A DNA stretch of 64,000 nt, taken from contig NZ_CAMDCK010000008.1 in the NCBI RefSeq assembly GCF_945890115.1, positions 45,140 to 109,139 of the forward strand, written 5' to 3'. A program made the position numbers and the translations under genes. The DNA comes from Sphingorhabdus sp. EL138 (lineage in GTDB: Bacteria; Pseudomonadota; Alphaproteobacteria; Sphingomonadales; Sphingomonadaceae). The notes under the pieces were generated by a model. The model was given only the letters and a program-made list of their open reading frames with translations, searched no databases and was not told the origin of the DNA. Shown piece after piece: positions 9,465-19,752 of the stretch; positions within the stretch are counted from its first letter, which is position 1; the number at the start of each line of letters is the position of its first letter.

Positions 9465-9541
9465 TTTTAGAACAGAAAGCGTACAAAGGATGCGTTCCGG
9501 GGAAGTCCTTCGGAGCAGGCATGACGCTAAGGAGTGGAAAA

Positions 9542-10621
9542 ATGGCAGCAAGTCTCAAGATAATTGATGGGAATCAGGCAAACGGTATGAAAAATTCGGA
9601 ACGTGAAAAGGCCCTAGAAGCAGCTTTGGCGCAGATTGATCGCGCATTCGGCAAGGGTTCGGCGATGAAGCTTGGCAGCCGCGAGGCGATCAGCATTGAT
9701 GCCGTCTCGACCGGCTCGCTTGGGCTGGACATTGCGCTTGGCATTGGTGGATTGCCCAAGGGACGCGTGATTGAAATTTACGGTCCTGAAAGTTCGGGTA
9801 AGACGACATTGACCCTGCACGTAATTGCAGAGGCGCAAAAGGCAGGCGGTACAGCGGCCTTCATCGACGCAGAGCATGCGCTTGACCCCGGCTATGCCAA
9901 GAAGCTTGGCGTAGACGTAGATAATTTGATCGTGTCGCAGCCGGATACCGGTGAACAAGCGCTCGAGATTGCCGACACGTTGGTGCGTTCAAACGCAGTG
10001 GACATCATCGTGATCGACTCGGTGGCGGCACTTGTTCCGCGCGCAGAAATCGAAGGCGAAATGGGCGACAGCCATGTGGGTTTGCAGGCGCGCTTGATGA
10101 GCCAAGCGCTGCGCAAGATTACAGGTTCAATCAGCCGTTCGAACTGCATGGTCATCTTCATCAACCAGATTCGTATGAAGATTGGGGTGATGTATGGTTC
10201 GCCAGAAACCACGACGGGCGGCAATGCCCTGAAATTCTATGCATCGGTGCGTTTGGATATTCGCCGCACAGGCCAGATCAAGGCAGGCGAAGATATTGTT
10301 GGCAATGCGACCCGTGTGAAGGTTGTAAAGAATAAGGTCGCGCCGCCATTCAAACAGGTCGAATTTGACATCATGTATGGCGAAGGCATTTCCAAAACGG
10401 GTGAACTGCTCGATCTGGGTGTGAAGGCGGGATTGGTCGAAAAATCGGGTAGTTGGTTTAGCTATGATTCGATCCGTATTGGCCAAGGTCGTGAGAATTC
10501 GAAAAGCTATCTGACCGAAAATCCGGAGGTTGCGGCTCGGTTGGAAGCAGCCATTCGCGGAAAGACAAAAGAAGTCGCTGAGGTCCTGATGACCGGGCCA
10601 GACGCGGAAGACGACGCTTAA
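9542..10621 (+). CDS. recA: Recombinase RecA
   Basis: RecA forms ATP-dependent filaments on single-stranded DNA, carries out strand exchange and triggers LexA self-cleavage. I place the start at ATG 9542 (359 residues), because AAGGAG at 9529-9534 is 7 bases upstream; the open frame begins 7 codons earlier. The P-loop is GPESSGKTT, and [20 protein letters not shown] and the L2 loop [20 protein letters not shown] are intact. The acidic tail is GPDAEDDA. A LexA box precedes it. Confidence 0.98.
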   Translation: MAASLKIIDGNQANGMKNSEREKALEAALAQIDRAFGKGSAMKLGSREAISIDAVSTGSLGLDIALGIGGLPKGRVIEIYGPESSGKTTLTLHVIAEAQKAGGTAAFIDAEHALDPGYAKKLGVDVDNLIVSQPDTGEQALEIADTLVRSNAVDIIVIDSVAALVPRAEIEGEMGDSHVGLQARLMSQALRKITGSISRSNCMVIFINQIRMKIGVMYGSPETTTGGNALKFYASVRLDIRRTGQIKAGEDIVGNATRVKVVKNKVAPPFKQVEFDIMYGEGISKTGELLDLGVKAGLVEKSGSWFSYDSIRIGQGRENSKSYLTENPEVAARLEAAIRGKTKEVAEVLMTGPDAEDDA

Positions 10622-10638
10622 GATTTTTACGAACAAGC

Positions 10639-10665
10639 GCGGCCTTGCCTGAGGCTGCTGCTTTT
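10639..10665 (+). terminator. Possible recA terminator
   Basis: A 7-bp stem with one G-U pair (GCGGCCT at 10639-10645, AGGCTGC at 10652-10658) and a 6-base loop is followed by TGCTTTT, 18 bases after the recA stop. It is a weak but well placed intrinsic terminator. The next ~135 bases to the ureohydrolase gene show no further clear element. Confidence 0.4.
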
Positions 10666-10802
10666 GGCCCGTCCTGGTCCACCCCGGGGCGGGTCATTTA
10701 TATGCTGGTTGGTAGATGCTGCCTTTTTCTTTGCGTGCCGCATCGGCGGACGCACGGGCCTAAGTTCTTGACAGGCACATTGGCTGGGGCACAACGGTCG
10801 GC

Positions 10803-11621
10803 ATGAGGCCCGTCATTCATCTTATCGGTTTACCGACTGATCAAAACAGTTCGTTCGCGCGTGGGGCCGCATTGGCGCCACCGGCTATCCGCGCGGCATT
10901 GTGGAGCGACCGAGGCAATCTATCCGCGCAATCCGGCCTTGAAATTGGCACTGACGTCATGCTCAAGGACCTCGGAGATTTGCCCTTATCGGATGTTGAC
11001 TGCGCCGCCGATGACGCATTGATTCTAAAGGCGGTGACCGAAACCGTGAACGCAGATGCTATCCCGTTGTTGCTGGGCGGTGATCATGCGGTGACATACC
11101 CCATCGTTGCGGCGCTGGCGGCGCGTTATGGACCGCTGAACATTCTGCATTTTGATGCGCATCCGGATATATATGCTGATTTCGAAGGCAACCCGCGCAG
11201 CCATGCCTCGCCCTTTGCGCGCATATTGGAAGCGGGTCATGCAAAGCGTATCGTGCAGGTCGGCATTCGCACGTTGAATAGGCACTGCCGCGAACAGGCG
11301 GATCGGTATAATGTCGAAATTCTGCCGATACTCAATTTCGAAGTCGCGATGGTGCCCATCCTTGATGGCCCGTTGTATATCAGCATCGACCTTGACGGCA
11401 TTGATCCTTCCGAAGCGCCCGGCGTGGCACATCCAGAGCCCGGCGGCTTAACGATCCGCGAAGTCCTGTCCATTATCGCCAAGCAACGCGGGCAGATTGT
11501 CGGCGCAGATATTGTTGAACTTAACCCCGCGCGGGACGTGAACGACATTACCGCCATCGTGGCCGCCAAGCTGGTGCGCGAAATCGCCGCGCAAATGCAT
11601 CAAAATTACGACCATCCATAA
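10803..11621 (+). CDS. Arginase/agmatinase family ureohydrolase
   Basis: Members of this family hydrolyse guanidino compounds such as arginine or agmatine with a binuclear Mn centre. The 272-residue protein has all three metal-binding blocks: LLGGDHAVTYP, ILHFDAHPDIY and ISIDLDGIDPSEAPGV, followed by PGGLTIRE. The substrate cannot be told from the sequence; the second block (DAHPDIY rather than DAHTDT) differs from classical arginase. It is followed 10 bases later by a GST gene, probably co-transcribed. Confidence 0.85.
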   Translation: MRPVIHLIGLPTDQNSSFARGAALAPPAIRAALWSDRGNLSAQSGLEIGTDVMLKDLGDLPLSDVDCAADDALILKAVTETVNADAIPLLLGGDHAVTYPIVAALAARYGPLNILHFDAHPDIYADFEGNPRSHASPFARILEAGHAKRIVQVGIRTLNRHCREQADRYNVEILPILNFEVAMVPILDGPLYISIDLDGIDPSEAPGVAHPEPGGLTIREVLSIIAKQRGQIVGADIVELNPARDVNDITAIVAAKLVREIAAQMHQNYDHP

Positions 11622-11631
11622 GGAAGCAACC

Positions 11632-12258
11632 ATGACCATCATCTTACACCATCTCAACAATTCGCGTTCGCAACGTATCTTGTGGTTGCTCGAAGAACTG
11701 AACCTTCCTTATGAAATCCGCCATCATGCGCGTGATGCTGTGACCAATCTTGCGCCCGAAGCGCTTTTGAACGTGCACCCTTTGGGCAAGTCGCCGTTGA
11801 TTGAAGATGACGGCAAAACCATTTCCGAATCTGGCGCAATCGTCGAATATCTGTGCGAACGGCATAATGGCGCACATCTTGTCCCTGTTCGCGGCACGGA
11901 TGCACATATCCGCTATCTGGAGTTCATGCATTTTGCCGAAGGCTCGGCGATGACGCCGATCTTGCTGAACCTGTATACGGCCCGTTTGGGCGATGCTGCT
12001 GCACCCTTGCATCCGCGGATAAATCAGCAGCTTGAAAGCCATTTTGCGTTCATGGAAGATACTTTGAAAGCGACGGGTTGGTTCGTTGGCGACAGCCTCA
12101 CGGGCGCTGACATTATGATGAGCTTTCCGGCTGAAGCCGCGGTTAAAATGGGCCGGGCGGCGAACTTACCGAATCTCACTGCTTTCGTCGAAAAAATCCA
12201 TGCTCGCCCCGCGTATCAGGCCGCTCTGCAAAAGGGCGGACCTTATGCCTATGCGTGA
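11632..12258 (+). CDS. Glutathione S-transferase family protein
   Basis: This 208-residue protein has an N-terminal thioredoxin-like fold with a Ser-based active site (NNSRSQRILWLLEELNLPYE). The cis-proline region HPLGKSPLIEDDGKTISESGAIVEYL binds glutathione, and an all-helical C-terminal domain follows with the cap motif DSLTGADIMMSFP. Substrate is unknown. A GGAAG Shine-Dalgarno precedes the ATG. It follows the ureohydrolase gene closely and precedes alaS. Confidence 0.88.
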   Translation: MTIILHHLNNSRSQRILWLLEELNLPYEIRHHARDAVTNLAPEALLNVHPLGKSPLIEDDGKTISESGAIVEYLCERHNGAHLVPVRGTDAHIRYLEFMHFAEGSAMTPILLNLYTARLGDAAAPLHPRINQQLESHFAFMEDTLKATGWFVGDSLTGADIMMSFPAEAAVKMGRAANLPNLTAFVEKIHARPAYQAALQKGGPYAYA

Positions 12259-12322
12259 TAGCGACCGCAAACTGCACATCCGGCTTGCAGCACGGCGAGT
12301 CGTTCCCTAAGTCGCAGTCATT

Positions 12323-14965
12323 ATGACCTCGACCAATGACATTCGCCGTGGCTTCCTCGATTATTTCGGTGGTGCCAATCATGACATAGTGCAGTCTGCA
12401 CCGCTCGTGCCCTATAATGACCCAACATTGATGTTCGTCAATGCTGGGATGGTGCCGTTCAAGAATGTGTTCACGGGCCTGGAAAGTCGCGAAACGCCGC
12501 GTGCAGCCTCAAGCCAGAAATGTGTGCGGGCAGGGGGCAAGCATAACGACCTCGATAATGTGGGCTATACGGCGCGGCACCACACGTTTTTTGAAATGCT
12601 CGGCAATTTTTCGTTCGGCGATTATTTCAAAGAGCAGGCGATTACCCATGCATGGACATTGTTGACCAAGGAATGGGGGCTTGACCCAGCGCGGTTGACG
12701 ACCACCGTCTATCATACCGATGATGAGGCGTTCGACCTGTGGCGCAAGATTGCCGGCCTGCCTGAAGAACGGATCATCCGAATTTCCACCAACGACAATT
12801 TCTGGTCGATGGGCGACACTGGGCCATGCGGACCATGCAGCGAAATATTCTACGACCATGGCGACCATATCTTCGGTGGGCCTCCCGGAAGTCCGGACGA
12901 AGATGGTGACCGTTTTGTCGAAATCTGGAACCTCGTATTCATGCAGTTTGAACGGCAGGATGACGGCACCGACGTGCCATTGCCAAAGCCGTCTATTGAT
13001 ACGGGCATGGGGCTAGAGCGCATTTCTGCCGTCATGCAGGGCGTAACGGACAATTACGACACCGATACGTTCAAGGCATTGATTAACGCGTCTGAGGAAC
13101 TCACCAGCACAAAGGCGGTTGGCGAACAAAAAGCCAGCCATCGCGTCATCGCGGATCATCTACGTTCGACCAGCTTTCTGCTCGCCGATGGCGTGATGCC
13201 GTCGAATGAAGGTCGCGGCTATGTCTTGCGGCGGATTATGCGTCGCGCCATGCGCCATGCGCATATTCTTGGCGCGAAAGAACCGCTGATGCACCGTCTG
13301 GTCGGAAGCCTTGCCGCCGAAATGGGTGCGGCCTACCCCGAATTGCTGCGCGCGCAGCCCATGATTGAGGCGACGCTGAAGCAAGAGGAAACCCAATTCC
13401 GCCGGACGCTTGATAAGGGCATTAAGCTGCTCGACGAAGCGACCGCTGGCATGACGCCGGGCGATATTCTGGCGGGCGATACCGCGTTCAAGTTATATGA
13501 CACATATGGTTTTCCCTATGACCTGACCGAAGACGCATTGCGTGCGCAAGGTTTTGGGATTGATCAGGCGGGTTTTGAAACCGCGATGAACAGTCAAAAA
13601 GCGATGGCGCGGGCCGCATGGAAGGGTTCGGGCGCGAAGGCTTCGGACGATGTGTGGTTTGACATTGCTGAACGTGTCGGCAGCACCGAGTTTACAGGCT
13701 ATGCCGCGAACGAAGGCGAGGGGCAAGTTGTTGCACTCGTCAATGACGGCGTTGAGGTGCAATCGGCGGTCGCCAATGACACTATCACGGTCATTACCAA
13801 CCAGACGCCATTTTATGGCGAGAGCGGCGGACAGATGGGTGACGCTGGCGTGATTTCTAGTGGTAACATGCGCGGTGAAGTGACCGACACGGCAAAGCCA
13901 TTGGGCCGTTTGCACGCGCATCAAGTCACGATTGGCGCAGGCGAAATTAAAGTCGGCGATTTCGTCACGCTGAAAATCGACATCCAGCGTCGTGACGCGT
14001 TGCGCGCCAACCACAGCGCCACGCACTTGCTGCATGCGTCATTGCGCCACCGTTTAGGTGAGCATGTTAGCCAAAAGGGCAGCATGGTTGCACCAGATCG
14101 CTTGCGGTTCGACTTTTCGCATAACCAAGCGGTAACGCCGCAAGAGATTGCGATGATCGAAGCAGATGTAAATGCGCAAATCCGCGGCAATGACGCGGTG
14201 ACGACGCGGTTGATGACCCCCGATGACGCCGTCGCCGCTGGCGCACTTGCCTTGTTTGGCGAAAAATATGGCGAAGAAGTTCGCGTGCTAACCATGGGCA
14301 AGAGCGAGAACACGCATTATTCGTTGGAACTGTGCGGCGGCACCCATGTCAATGCATTGGGCGACATCGCTTTGCTCACGATCATCTCCGAAGGCGCGGT
14401 GGCAAGCGGTATCCGCCGCATCGAGGCGCTGACGGGAGAGGCGGCGCGCTTATGGCTTGTTGGCCGTGAGACGCAGTTGAAAAATGTGGCCGCAATGTTG
14501 AAGACTGCTCCGGACGAAGTAAGCGTGCGTATCGAAACGCTGATTAACGATCGCAAGCGGTTGGAGAAGGAGCTTTCCGAAGCCAAGACCGCGCTCGCTT
14601 TGTCAGGTGGCGGTGGTCCAAAGGCAGAGGCCGAACACATCGGTGATATCACCTTCATGGGGCAAGTTATCGCGGGCATTGAGCCAAAAATGCTGCGCGG
14701 CCTTGCCGATGACCAAATGAAGGCCATTGGCACGGGTATCGTGGCCATCATCGCTGCGAATGAAAACAGCAACACGGTGGTGGTTGCCGTTTCGCCTGCC
14801 TTGCATGGCACCATAAATGCGCCTGACCTTGTGCGGGCGGCAACAGAGGCCATGGGCGCGCAAGGCGGCGGTGGACGCCCTGACATGGCGCAAGGCGGCG
14901 GTCCTGCAGGTGCCGAATTGGCACAGGCGGCGTTGGATGCGATTAAGGCGAAGATTGCTGGTTAA
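12323..14965 (+). CDS. alaS: Alanine--tRNA ligase
   Basis: AlaRS is a class II synthetase with a built-in editing domain. The 880-residue protein starts with [20 protein letters not shown], and the aminoacylation core includes [15 protein letters not shown]. The editing domain has the zinc ligands in [13 protein letters not shown] and LCGGTHV, and a C-Ala/DHHA1 domain follows, ending in a Gly/Ala-rich stretch. The size is standard. The stop codon overlaps the convergent antiporter stop by three bases (14963-14964 shared region). Confidence 0.97.
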   Translation: MTSTNDIRRGFLDYFGGANHDIVQSAPLVPYNDPTLMFVNAGMVPFKNVFTGLESRETPRAASSQKCVRAGGKHNDLDNVGYTARHHTFFEMLGNFSFGDYFKEQAITHAWTLLTKEWGLDPARLTTTVYHTDDEAFDLWRKIAGLPEERIIRISTNDNFWSMGDTGPCGPCSEIFYDHGDHIFGGPPGSPDEDGDRFVEIWNLVFMQFERQDDGTDVPLPKPSIDTGMGLERISAVMQGVTDNYDTDTFKALINASEELTSTKAVGEQKASHRVIADHLRSTSFLLADGVMPSNEGRGYVLRRIMRRAMRHAHILGAKEPLMHRLVGSLAAEMGAAYPELLRAQPMIEATLKQEETQFRRTLDKGIKLLDEATAGMTPGDILAGDTAFKLYDTYGFPYDLTEDALRAQGFGIDQAGFETAMNSQKAMARAAWKGSGAKASDDVWFDIAERVGSTEFTGYAANEGEGQVVALVNDGVEVQSAVANDTITVITNQTPFYGESGGQMGDAGVISSGNMRGEVTDTAKPLGRLHAHQVTIGAGEIKVGDFVTLKIDIQRRDALRANHSATHLLHASLRHRLGEHVSQKGSMVAPDRLRFDFSHNQAVTPQEIAMIEADVNAQIRGNDAVTTRLMTPDDAVAAGALALFGEKYGEEVRVLTMGKSENTHYSLELCGGTHVNALGDIALLTIISEGAVASGIRRIEALTGEAARLWLVGRETQLKNVAAMLKTAPDEVSVRIETLINDRKRLEKELSEAKTALALSGGGGPKAEAEHIGDITFMGQVIAGIEPKMLRGLADDQMKAIGTGIVAIIAANENSNTVVVAVSPALHGTINAPDLVRAATEAMGAQGGGGRPDMAQGGGPAGAELAQAALDAIKAKIAG

Positions 14966-16695
14966 GAGGTAAGTTTCAGCTTGGGGGCCTCATCAAGGCC
15001 TCCGGCTTCCTTAATCTGACGCCGGAACTCATCGCGCTTTTCGTGAATCGACGCGATCACTGGGCCCATGGGAACGCCCAAGTCCACCAGAACCGCTTCG
15101 GATAACTGGAGCGAGCTTTCCAGCGTTTCGGGTACGGCGTCGGTCGCGCCTGCTTGATAGAGCCGCGCGGCATGATCTGGATCACGGGCGCGCGCCACAA
15201 TTGTGATATCGGGCAACCATTTACGAACGCGCTTGACGATATGTTCGGCCAATACCGGCTGGTCCATTGTCAGGATCAGCGCCTTGGCATGGCCCAAGTT
15301 CAATTTATCCAACGTCTCGGGCCGTGAGATGTCACCATAAACCACCTTGTACCCCGCACGCCGCGCGTCTGTTACTACGTCGACATTGGATTCCACGGCG
15401 ATATATGGTTGGCCATGCATCGTCAGCATGTCCGCCACCAGTTTTCCTACCCGGCCAAAGCCGATCACGACCGTTCGTGGTTCCTGCGACGTGTCTTGTT
15501 CTTGCACCTCTTCATCGCTCTCGCGTAATTCCAGACGGCGGGCCATATCATGACCGATACGCGCCAAAATCGGCGTGATCGTTAGACCAATTGCAGTGGC
15601 CACTTGCCAGAAATTAACGGTAGCAGTGTCGATGATCTGCGCTGCGCCCGCGACGCCCAAGACGATGAGGGTCGTTTCGGACGGGCTGCCCATAAGGACG
15701 CCTGTTTCGGCCGCGGTGCCGGTGCGTGCCCCGTTCAACTTCAACAAACTTGCGGTCACAGCGGCTTTAACAAGCACCACAGCCGCCACAGCGCCAACCA
15801 GAGCGGCCCAATTGGCGGCGACGAAACGCAAGTCGACCTGCATCCCAATGCTGATGAGAAAGACACCCAGCGCCAGCCCTTTGAAGGGTGCAGTCATAAC
15901 CTCAACTTCTGCATGATAATCGGTCTCGGCGATTAACAGGCCAGCGATCATTGCGCCCACGATGGGCGAAAGGCCGACCGCGCCCGTCGCCAGACTTGCA
16001 ACAATGACAACGAGCAAGCTGACCGATACAAATAACTCAGGGCTTTTTGTGCGTGCGGCTTGTCCGAATAAGCGGGGCAGGAAGAATCGGCCAAGCACAA
16101 GCATGGCGACGATGACAAGGCCACCTTGCCACAATATAGCGACGAGACCTGACCATGAATCCGCGCCGGCTTGTGGCGCCAACGCCCCCAAAACGAATAT
16201 TATCGGCACAATGGCCAAATCTTCGAACAGCAACATGGCCAAAGCCGACTTACCCACGGCGGAATGCGTGCCGGATATGGGGAGTACCAAAGCCGTCGAC
16301 GAGAGCGCTAATGCAACCCCAATGCCGATGGCGGCGGTTGCGTCATATCCGAAGGCATACAAACCAGCCGCAATAATCAGGCCAGCGCCAAATAACTGTG
16401 CCGCACCGACGCCGAACACCAAGCGTCGCATCTTCCATAATCTGCGGAAGGATAGCTCAAGACCGATGGAGAACAGCAACAATATAATGCCATATTCGCC
16501 TATGGGTTGAATAGCCTCCGGATTGGTGATGGTCACCCATTCGAGCATTGGGTAAACTGGCACCAAGGATCCAAGCCCCATCGGGCCAACCATTATCCCG
16601 ACCAATATAAAACCGATGATAGGCGTGATGCGAAGCCTGGCAAAAGCAGGGATGACTATTCCCGCTGCACCCAAAATGACGAGCAGATCGCTCAT
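14962..16695 (-). CDS. CPA2 (KefB/YbaL-type) cation:proton antiporter
   Basis: This is an inner-membrane potassium/proton or glutathione-gated antiporter of the CPA2 family. About twelve membrane helices span the first ~390 residues, with the ion-binding region [13 protein letters not shown] cytoplasmic TrkA-N (RCK) domain follows, with the nucleotide-binding [17 protein letters not shown] use ATG at 16695 ([14 protein letters not shown], 577 residues); the frame extends to 16731 and neither start has a strong Shine-Dalgarno. It is convergent with alaS. The transported ion is not determined by sequence. Confidence 0.88.
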   Translation of the reverse strand: MSDLLVILGAAGIVIPAFARLRITPIIGFILVGIMVGPMGLGSLVPVYPMLEWVTITNPEAIQPIGEYGIILLLFSIGLELSFRRLWKMRRLVFGVGAAQLFGAGLIIAAGLYAFGYDATAAIGIGVALALSSTALVLPISGTHSAVGKSALAMLLFEDLAIVPIIFVLGALAPQAGADSWSGLVAILWQGGLVIVAMLVLGRFFLPRLFGQAARTKSPELFVSVSLLVVIVASLATGAVGLSPIVGAMIAGLLIAETDYHAEVEVMTAPFKGLALGVFLISIGMQVDLRFVAANWAALVGAVAAVVLVKAAVTASLLKLNGARTGTAAETGVLMGSPSETTLIVLGVAGAAQIIDTATVNFWQVATAIGLTITPILARIGHDMARRLELRESDEEVQEQDTSQEPRTVVIGFGRVGKLVADMLTMHGQPYIAVESNVDVVTDARRAGYKVVYGDISRPETLDKLNLGHAKALILTMDQPVLAEHIVKRVRKWLPDITIVARARDPDHAARLYQAGATDAVPETLESSLQLSEAVLVDLGVPMGPVIASIHEKRDEFRRQIKEAGGLDEAPKLKLTS

Positions 16696-16770
16696 GCCTT
16701 CGGTTTGTAGTTCACCTGCCATGACCTGCATTTACGCACAGGCGACAGGAGAAAGAAAGGGTAGGGCAAT

Positions 16771-16800
16771 AAAAAAGCGCGGGAGTTGCCCCCCGCGCTC
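16771..16800 (-). terminator. Intrinsic terminator of icd
   Basis: Read on the minus strand, a GC-rich stem (GAGCGCGGGG pairing with the CCCGCGC run, loop GCAACT) is followed directly by TTTTTT. It lies about 24 bases after the icd stop and is a textbook rho-independent terminator. Confidence 0.9.
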
Positions 16801-16823
16801 TCACTTATTCAAATGTGTTGGAG

Positions 16824-18044
16824 TTACATCCAGCTACCCATTTTGACTTCGAGATTGGCACGAACCTGCTCAAAAAACTGTTCTGTGGTCATCCAAGCCT
16901 GATCTGGGCCGATGAGGATCGCGAGGTCCTTGGTCATATGGCCATCTTCAACGGTTTGAATGCAGACTTCTTCAAGCGTTTCAGCAAAACGCGTGACGTC
17001 GGGCGTATCGTCAAACTTCCCACGGAATTTGAGGCCGCCCGTCCATGCGAAAATGGACGCAATCGGGTTGGTTGAGGTTGCCTTACCTTGCTGATGCTGG
17101 CGATAATGGCGCGTAACCGTGCCGTGCGCGGCCTCGGCTTCAACGGTCTTGCCATCTGGTGTCATCAGGATGGAGGTCATCAGGCCAAGCGAGCCAAAAC
17201 CCTGCGCAACCTGATCAGACTGCACATCGCCGTCATAATTCTTACATGCCCAAATGAACTTGCCCGACCATTTCAACGCCGATGCGACCATGTCGTCGAT
17301 CAAACGGTGCTCATAGACAATGCCGAGTTCCTTGAACTTTGCGGCAAATTCAGCTTCGTACACTTCTTGGAATAGATCCTTGAAACGGCCGTCGTAATAT
17401 TTGAGGATCGTGTTCTTGGTCGACAGATAGACTGGCCATTCGCGCGTTACGCCATAGTTCAACGACGCACGGGCAAAGTCGCGGATGGAATCGTCGAGAT
17501 TGTACATCGCGAGCGCCACGCCGGGTGAAGGGTAACGGAAAACCTCTTCGTCAATTTTCTGGCCATCATCGCCATCCCATACGAGACGCAGTGTTCCGGG
17601 ACCGGGCACCAAGAAATCCGTAGCGCGATATTGGTCACCAAAAGCATGACGACCGATGACGATGGGGTCCGTCCAGCCCGGAATCAAGCGCGGTACGTTG
17701 TCGATGACGATTGGCTCGCGGAAAACTACGCCGCCCAAAATGTTGCGGATGGTGCCATTGGGCGACTTCCACATTTTCTGCAGGCCGAACTCTTCGACGC
17801 GCGCTTCATCTGGCGTAATCGTGGCGCACTTTACGCCGACGCCGAATTCGCGGATGGCGTTAGCGGAATCGACAGTGACCTTATCATTGGTCTTGTCGCG
17901 ATACTCCATCCCAAGGTCGTAATATTTGAGATCGATATCCAAATATGGCAAAATGAGTCGCTCACGGATCCATTCCCAGATGATCCGTGTCATTTCGTCG
18001 CCATCAAGCTCGACGACTGGGTTTTTGACCTTAATTTTTGCCAT
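16824..18044 (-). CDS. icd: NADP-dependent isocitrate dehydrogenase
   Basis: This TCA-cycle enzyme oxidises isocitrate to 2-oxoglutarate. The 406-residue protein begins [20 protein letters not shown], is of the dimeric eukaryote-like type common in alphaproteobacteria, and has [16 protein letters not shown] near the NADP site. I choose ATG at 18044 because the additional four codons (MLSA) are not family-like. A strong terminator follows. The upstream ~140 bases to psd hold the divergent promoters; I see no further feature there. Confidence 0.96.
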   Translation of the reverse strand: MAKIKVKNPVVELDGDEMTRIIWEWIRERLILPYLDIDLKYYDLGMEYRDKTNDKVTVDSANAIREFGVGVKCATITPDEARVEEFGLQKMWKSPNGTIRNILGGVVFREPIVIDNVPRLIPGWTDPIVIGRHAFGDQYRATDFLVPGPGTLRLVWDGDDGQKIDEEVFRYPSPGVALAMYNLDDSIRDFARASLNYGVTREWPVYLSTKNTILKYYDGRFKDLFQEVYEAEFAAKFKELGIVYEHRLIDDMVASALKWSGKFIWACKNYDGDVQSDQVAQGFGSLGLMTSILMTPDGKTVEAEAAHGTVTRHYRQHQQGKATSTNPIASIFAWTGGLKFRGKFDDTPDVTRFAETLEEVCIQTVEDGHMTKDLAILIGPDQAWMTTEQFFEQVRANLEVKMGSWM

Positions 18045-18196
18045 GGCAGAAAGCACTTTCCATTAGGGAGATGGGATGTTTAGCGGTGCCATAGCAAAGT
18101 CTGCCATATGTTCAACTGCATCCCCAATATTGTCTGAAAATGGCTGAAATGGCATCTTAGGTTGTAAGATGGTGTCGCATCCCCTAGCTAGACCGG

Positions 18197-18931
18197 ATGA
18201 GCAGACAAGAATTGACAAACCGGGGCACCGGGGTTGCGAAATGGTCCTTTCCACCCATCCATCCTGAGGGCCGCAAGTTCGGCCTTATCGCCGCAGGCAT
18301 AACCCTGTTTTTCGCCTTTATGGCATGGGAAACGCTGGCTTGGCCTATGGCAGCCGTCACCGTGTGGACATTGGCCTTCTTTCGCGATCCTGTGCGTGCG
18401 ACGCCGATCGACGAGCGATTTATCGTGGCACCTGCCGACGGGCTTGTCACGTTGATCGAACAAGTCCTTCCGCCACTGGAATTGCGCGGACCTGATGGCT
18501 TGGGTGACCAGCCCATGACGCGCGTGTCGATTTTCATGAGCGTGTTTGACGTGCACATCAACCGGACACCTATTCGCGGCACTATTAAGCGCGTCGTGTA
18601 TATCGCGGGCAAATTCCTCAACGCCGACCTTGATAAGGCTAGCGAAGAAAATGAACGCCAACATTTTCTCGTGGAACGCAGCGATGGCGTGCGCATTGGC
18701 TTTACGCAAATCGCTGGCTTGGTGGCGCGCCGTATCGTTGCTTTTGTTAAAGAAGGCGACAATGTTGCCAATGGGCAGCGCGTGGGCCTGATCCGCTTTG
18801 GCAGCCGCGTTGATGTTTATTTGCCGCATGGCACGTCGTCGCGAGTCATCAAGGGCCAGCGTTGCGTTGCAGGGGAAACGGTTCTCGCCGAAATCGGCGT
18901 TGATCAGGACCTGATCGCCGTCGCGCATTGA
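18197..18931 (+). CDS. psd: Phosphatidylserine decarboxylase
   Basis: Psd makes phosphatidylethanolamine. The 244-residue protein is the short PSD-A form. Self-cleavage at the Gly-Ser of [12 protein letters not shown] would yield the pyruvoyl cofactor, and the membrane-anchoring hydrophobic segment [16 protein letters not shown] is near the N-terminus. The His of FDVHINRTP is conserved. The stop shares one base with the ATG of pssA, so the two steps from CDP-diacylglycerol to PE are encoded together, in reverse order of the reaction. Confidence 0.95.
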   Translation: MSRQELTNRGTGVAKWSFPPIHPEGRKFGLIAAGITLFFAFMAWETLAWPMAAVTVWTLAFFRDPVRATPIDERFIVAPADGLVTLIEQVLPPLELRGPDGLGDQPMTRVSIFMSVFDVHINRTPIRGTIKRVVYIAGKFLNADLDKASEENERQHFLVERSDGVRIGFTQIAGLVARRIVAFVKEGDNVANGQRVGLIRFGSRVDVYLPHGTSSRVIKGQRCVAGETVLAEIGVDQDLIAVAH

Positions 18932-19698
18932 TGGACGCGCATCCCTCCCGTCCCGGCATATCCTTGCGCGCGCTTGCGCCGAACGCGGTCACCGCGCTTG
19001 CTTTGTGTACGGGATTGTCGGGTGCGTGGTTTGCCATGCAGGGCCGTTGGGAAAATGCCGTTGCCGCAATTGTTATTGCCGGCGTGCTCGATGCCATAGA
19101 TGGTCGCATCGCGCGAATGCTGAAGGGGGAAAGCCGGTTCGGTGCTGAACTGGACTCGCTGTCGGATGTGATTGCTTTCGGGGCGACGCCTGCTTTGATA
19201 ATATATATCTGGGTCATGCAGGATATGCCGCGTTTTGGCTGGACCATATCGGTATTCTTTGTGCTGTGTGCAGCATTACGTCTGGCCAGGTTTAACGCAC
19301 AGATTGATACCGAGAACCAGCCACATAAATCGGCTGGATTTAATACAGGTGTTCCATCGCCAGCGGGCGCGGCGCTGGCTTTATTGCCCATGATGATCTG
19401 GTTTGAAACCGGCGCGGATTGGGTGCGCGATTATCGCTTTCTTGCGCCATGGCTGCTGCTGTGTGCGCTGTTAATGATTTCCAATGTCGCGACGTATAGC
19501 TGGTCTTCGATCAAGGTGCGCCGCCGCCTGCGCTTCATGGCGCTGGCGGGCGTGGGTCTGTTTACCGCAACCTTAGTTGCGGCGCCGTGGGTTGCACTCA
19601 TCGGTGTCGGCGTCATTTATATTGCCCTGCTTCCGCTGAGCATGATGAGCTACGCCCGGGTTACGAAGTCGCGCCGGAGCTTTGCCGAAGCTACTTGA
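18931..19698 (+). CDS. pssA: CDP-diacylglycerol--serine O-phosphatidyltransferase
   Basis: PssA transfers phosphatidyl groups to serine in the membrane. The CDP-alcohol phosphotransferase signature is complete: DAIDGRIARMLKGESRFGAE followed by LDSLSD (D-x2-DG-x2-AR-x8-G-x3-D-x3-D). Six to eight membrane helices are visible in the ~255 residues. A TTG three bases upstream is in frame, but ATG at 18931 overlaps the psd stop and is preferred. Confidence 0.95.
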   Translation: MDAHPSRPGISLRALAPNAVTALALCTGLSGAWFAMQGRWENAVAAIVIAGVLDAIDGRIARMLKGESRFGAELDSLSDVIAFGATPALIIYIWVMQDMPRFGWTISVFFVLCAALRLARFNAQIDTENQPHKSAGFNTGVPSPAGAALALLPMMIWFETGADWVRDYRFLAPWLLLCALLMISNVATYSWSSIKVRRRLRFMALAGVGLFTATLVAAPWVALIGVGVIYIALLPLSMMSYARVTKSRRSFAEAT

Positions 19699-19752
19699 CC
19701 TCCGCCCAGCATGGGCTATGTTCTATTTTCGTTCTAATTTGGGAGGTGGCCG

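Noticed and set aside
15575..16510. Long plus-strand ORFs opposite the antiporter gene
   Set aside because: They are antisense shadows of a clear membrane-transporter gene, with no Shine-Dalgarno and no family match.
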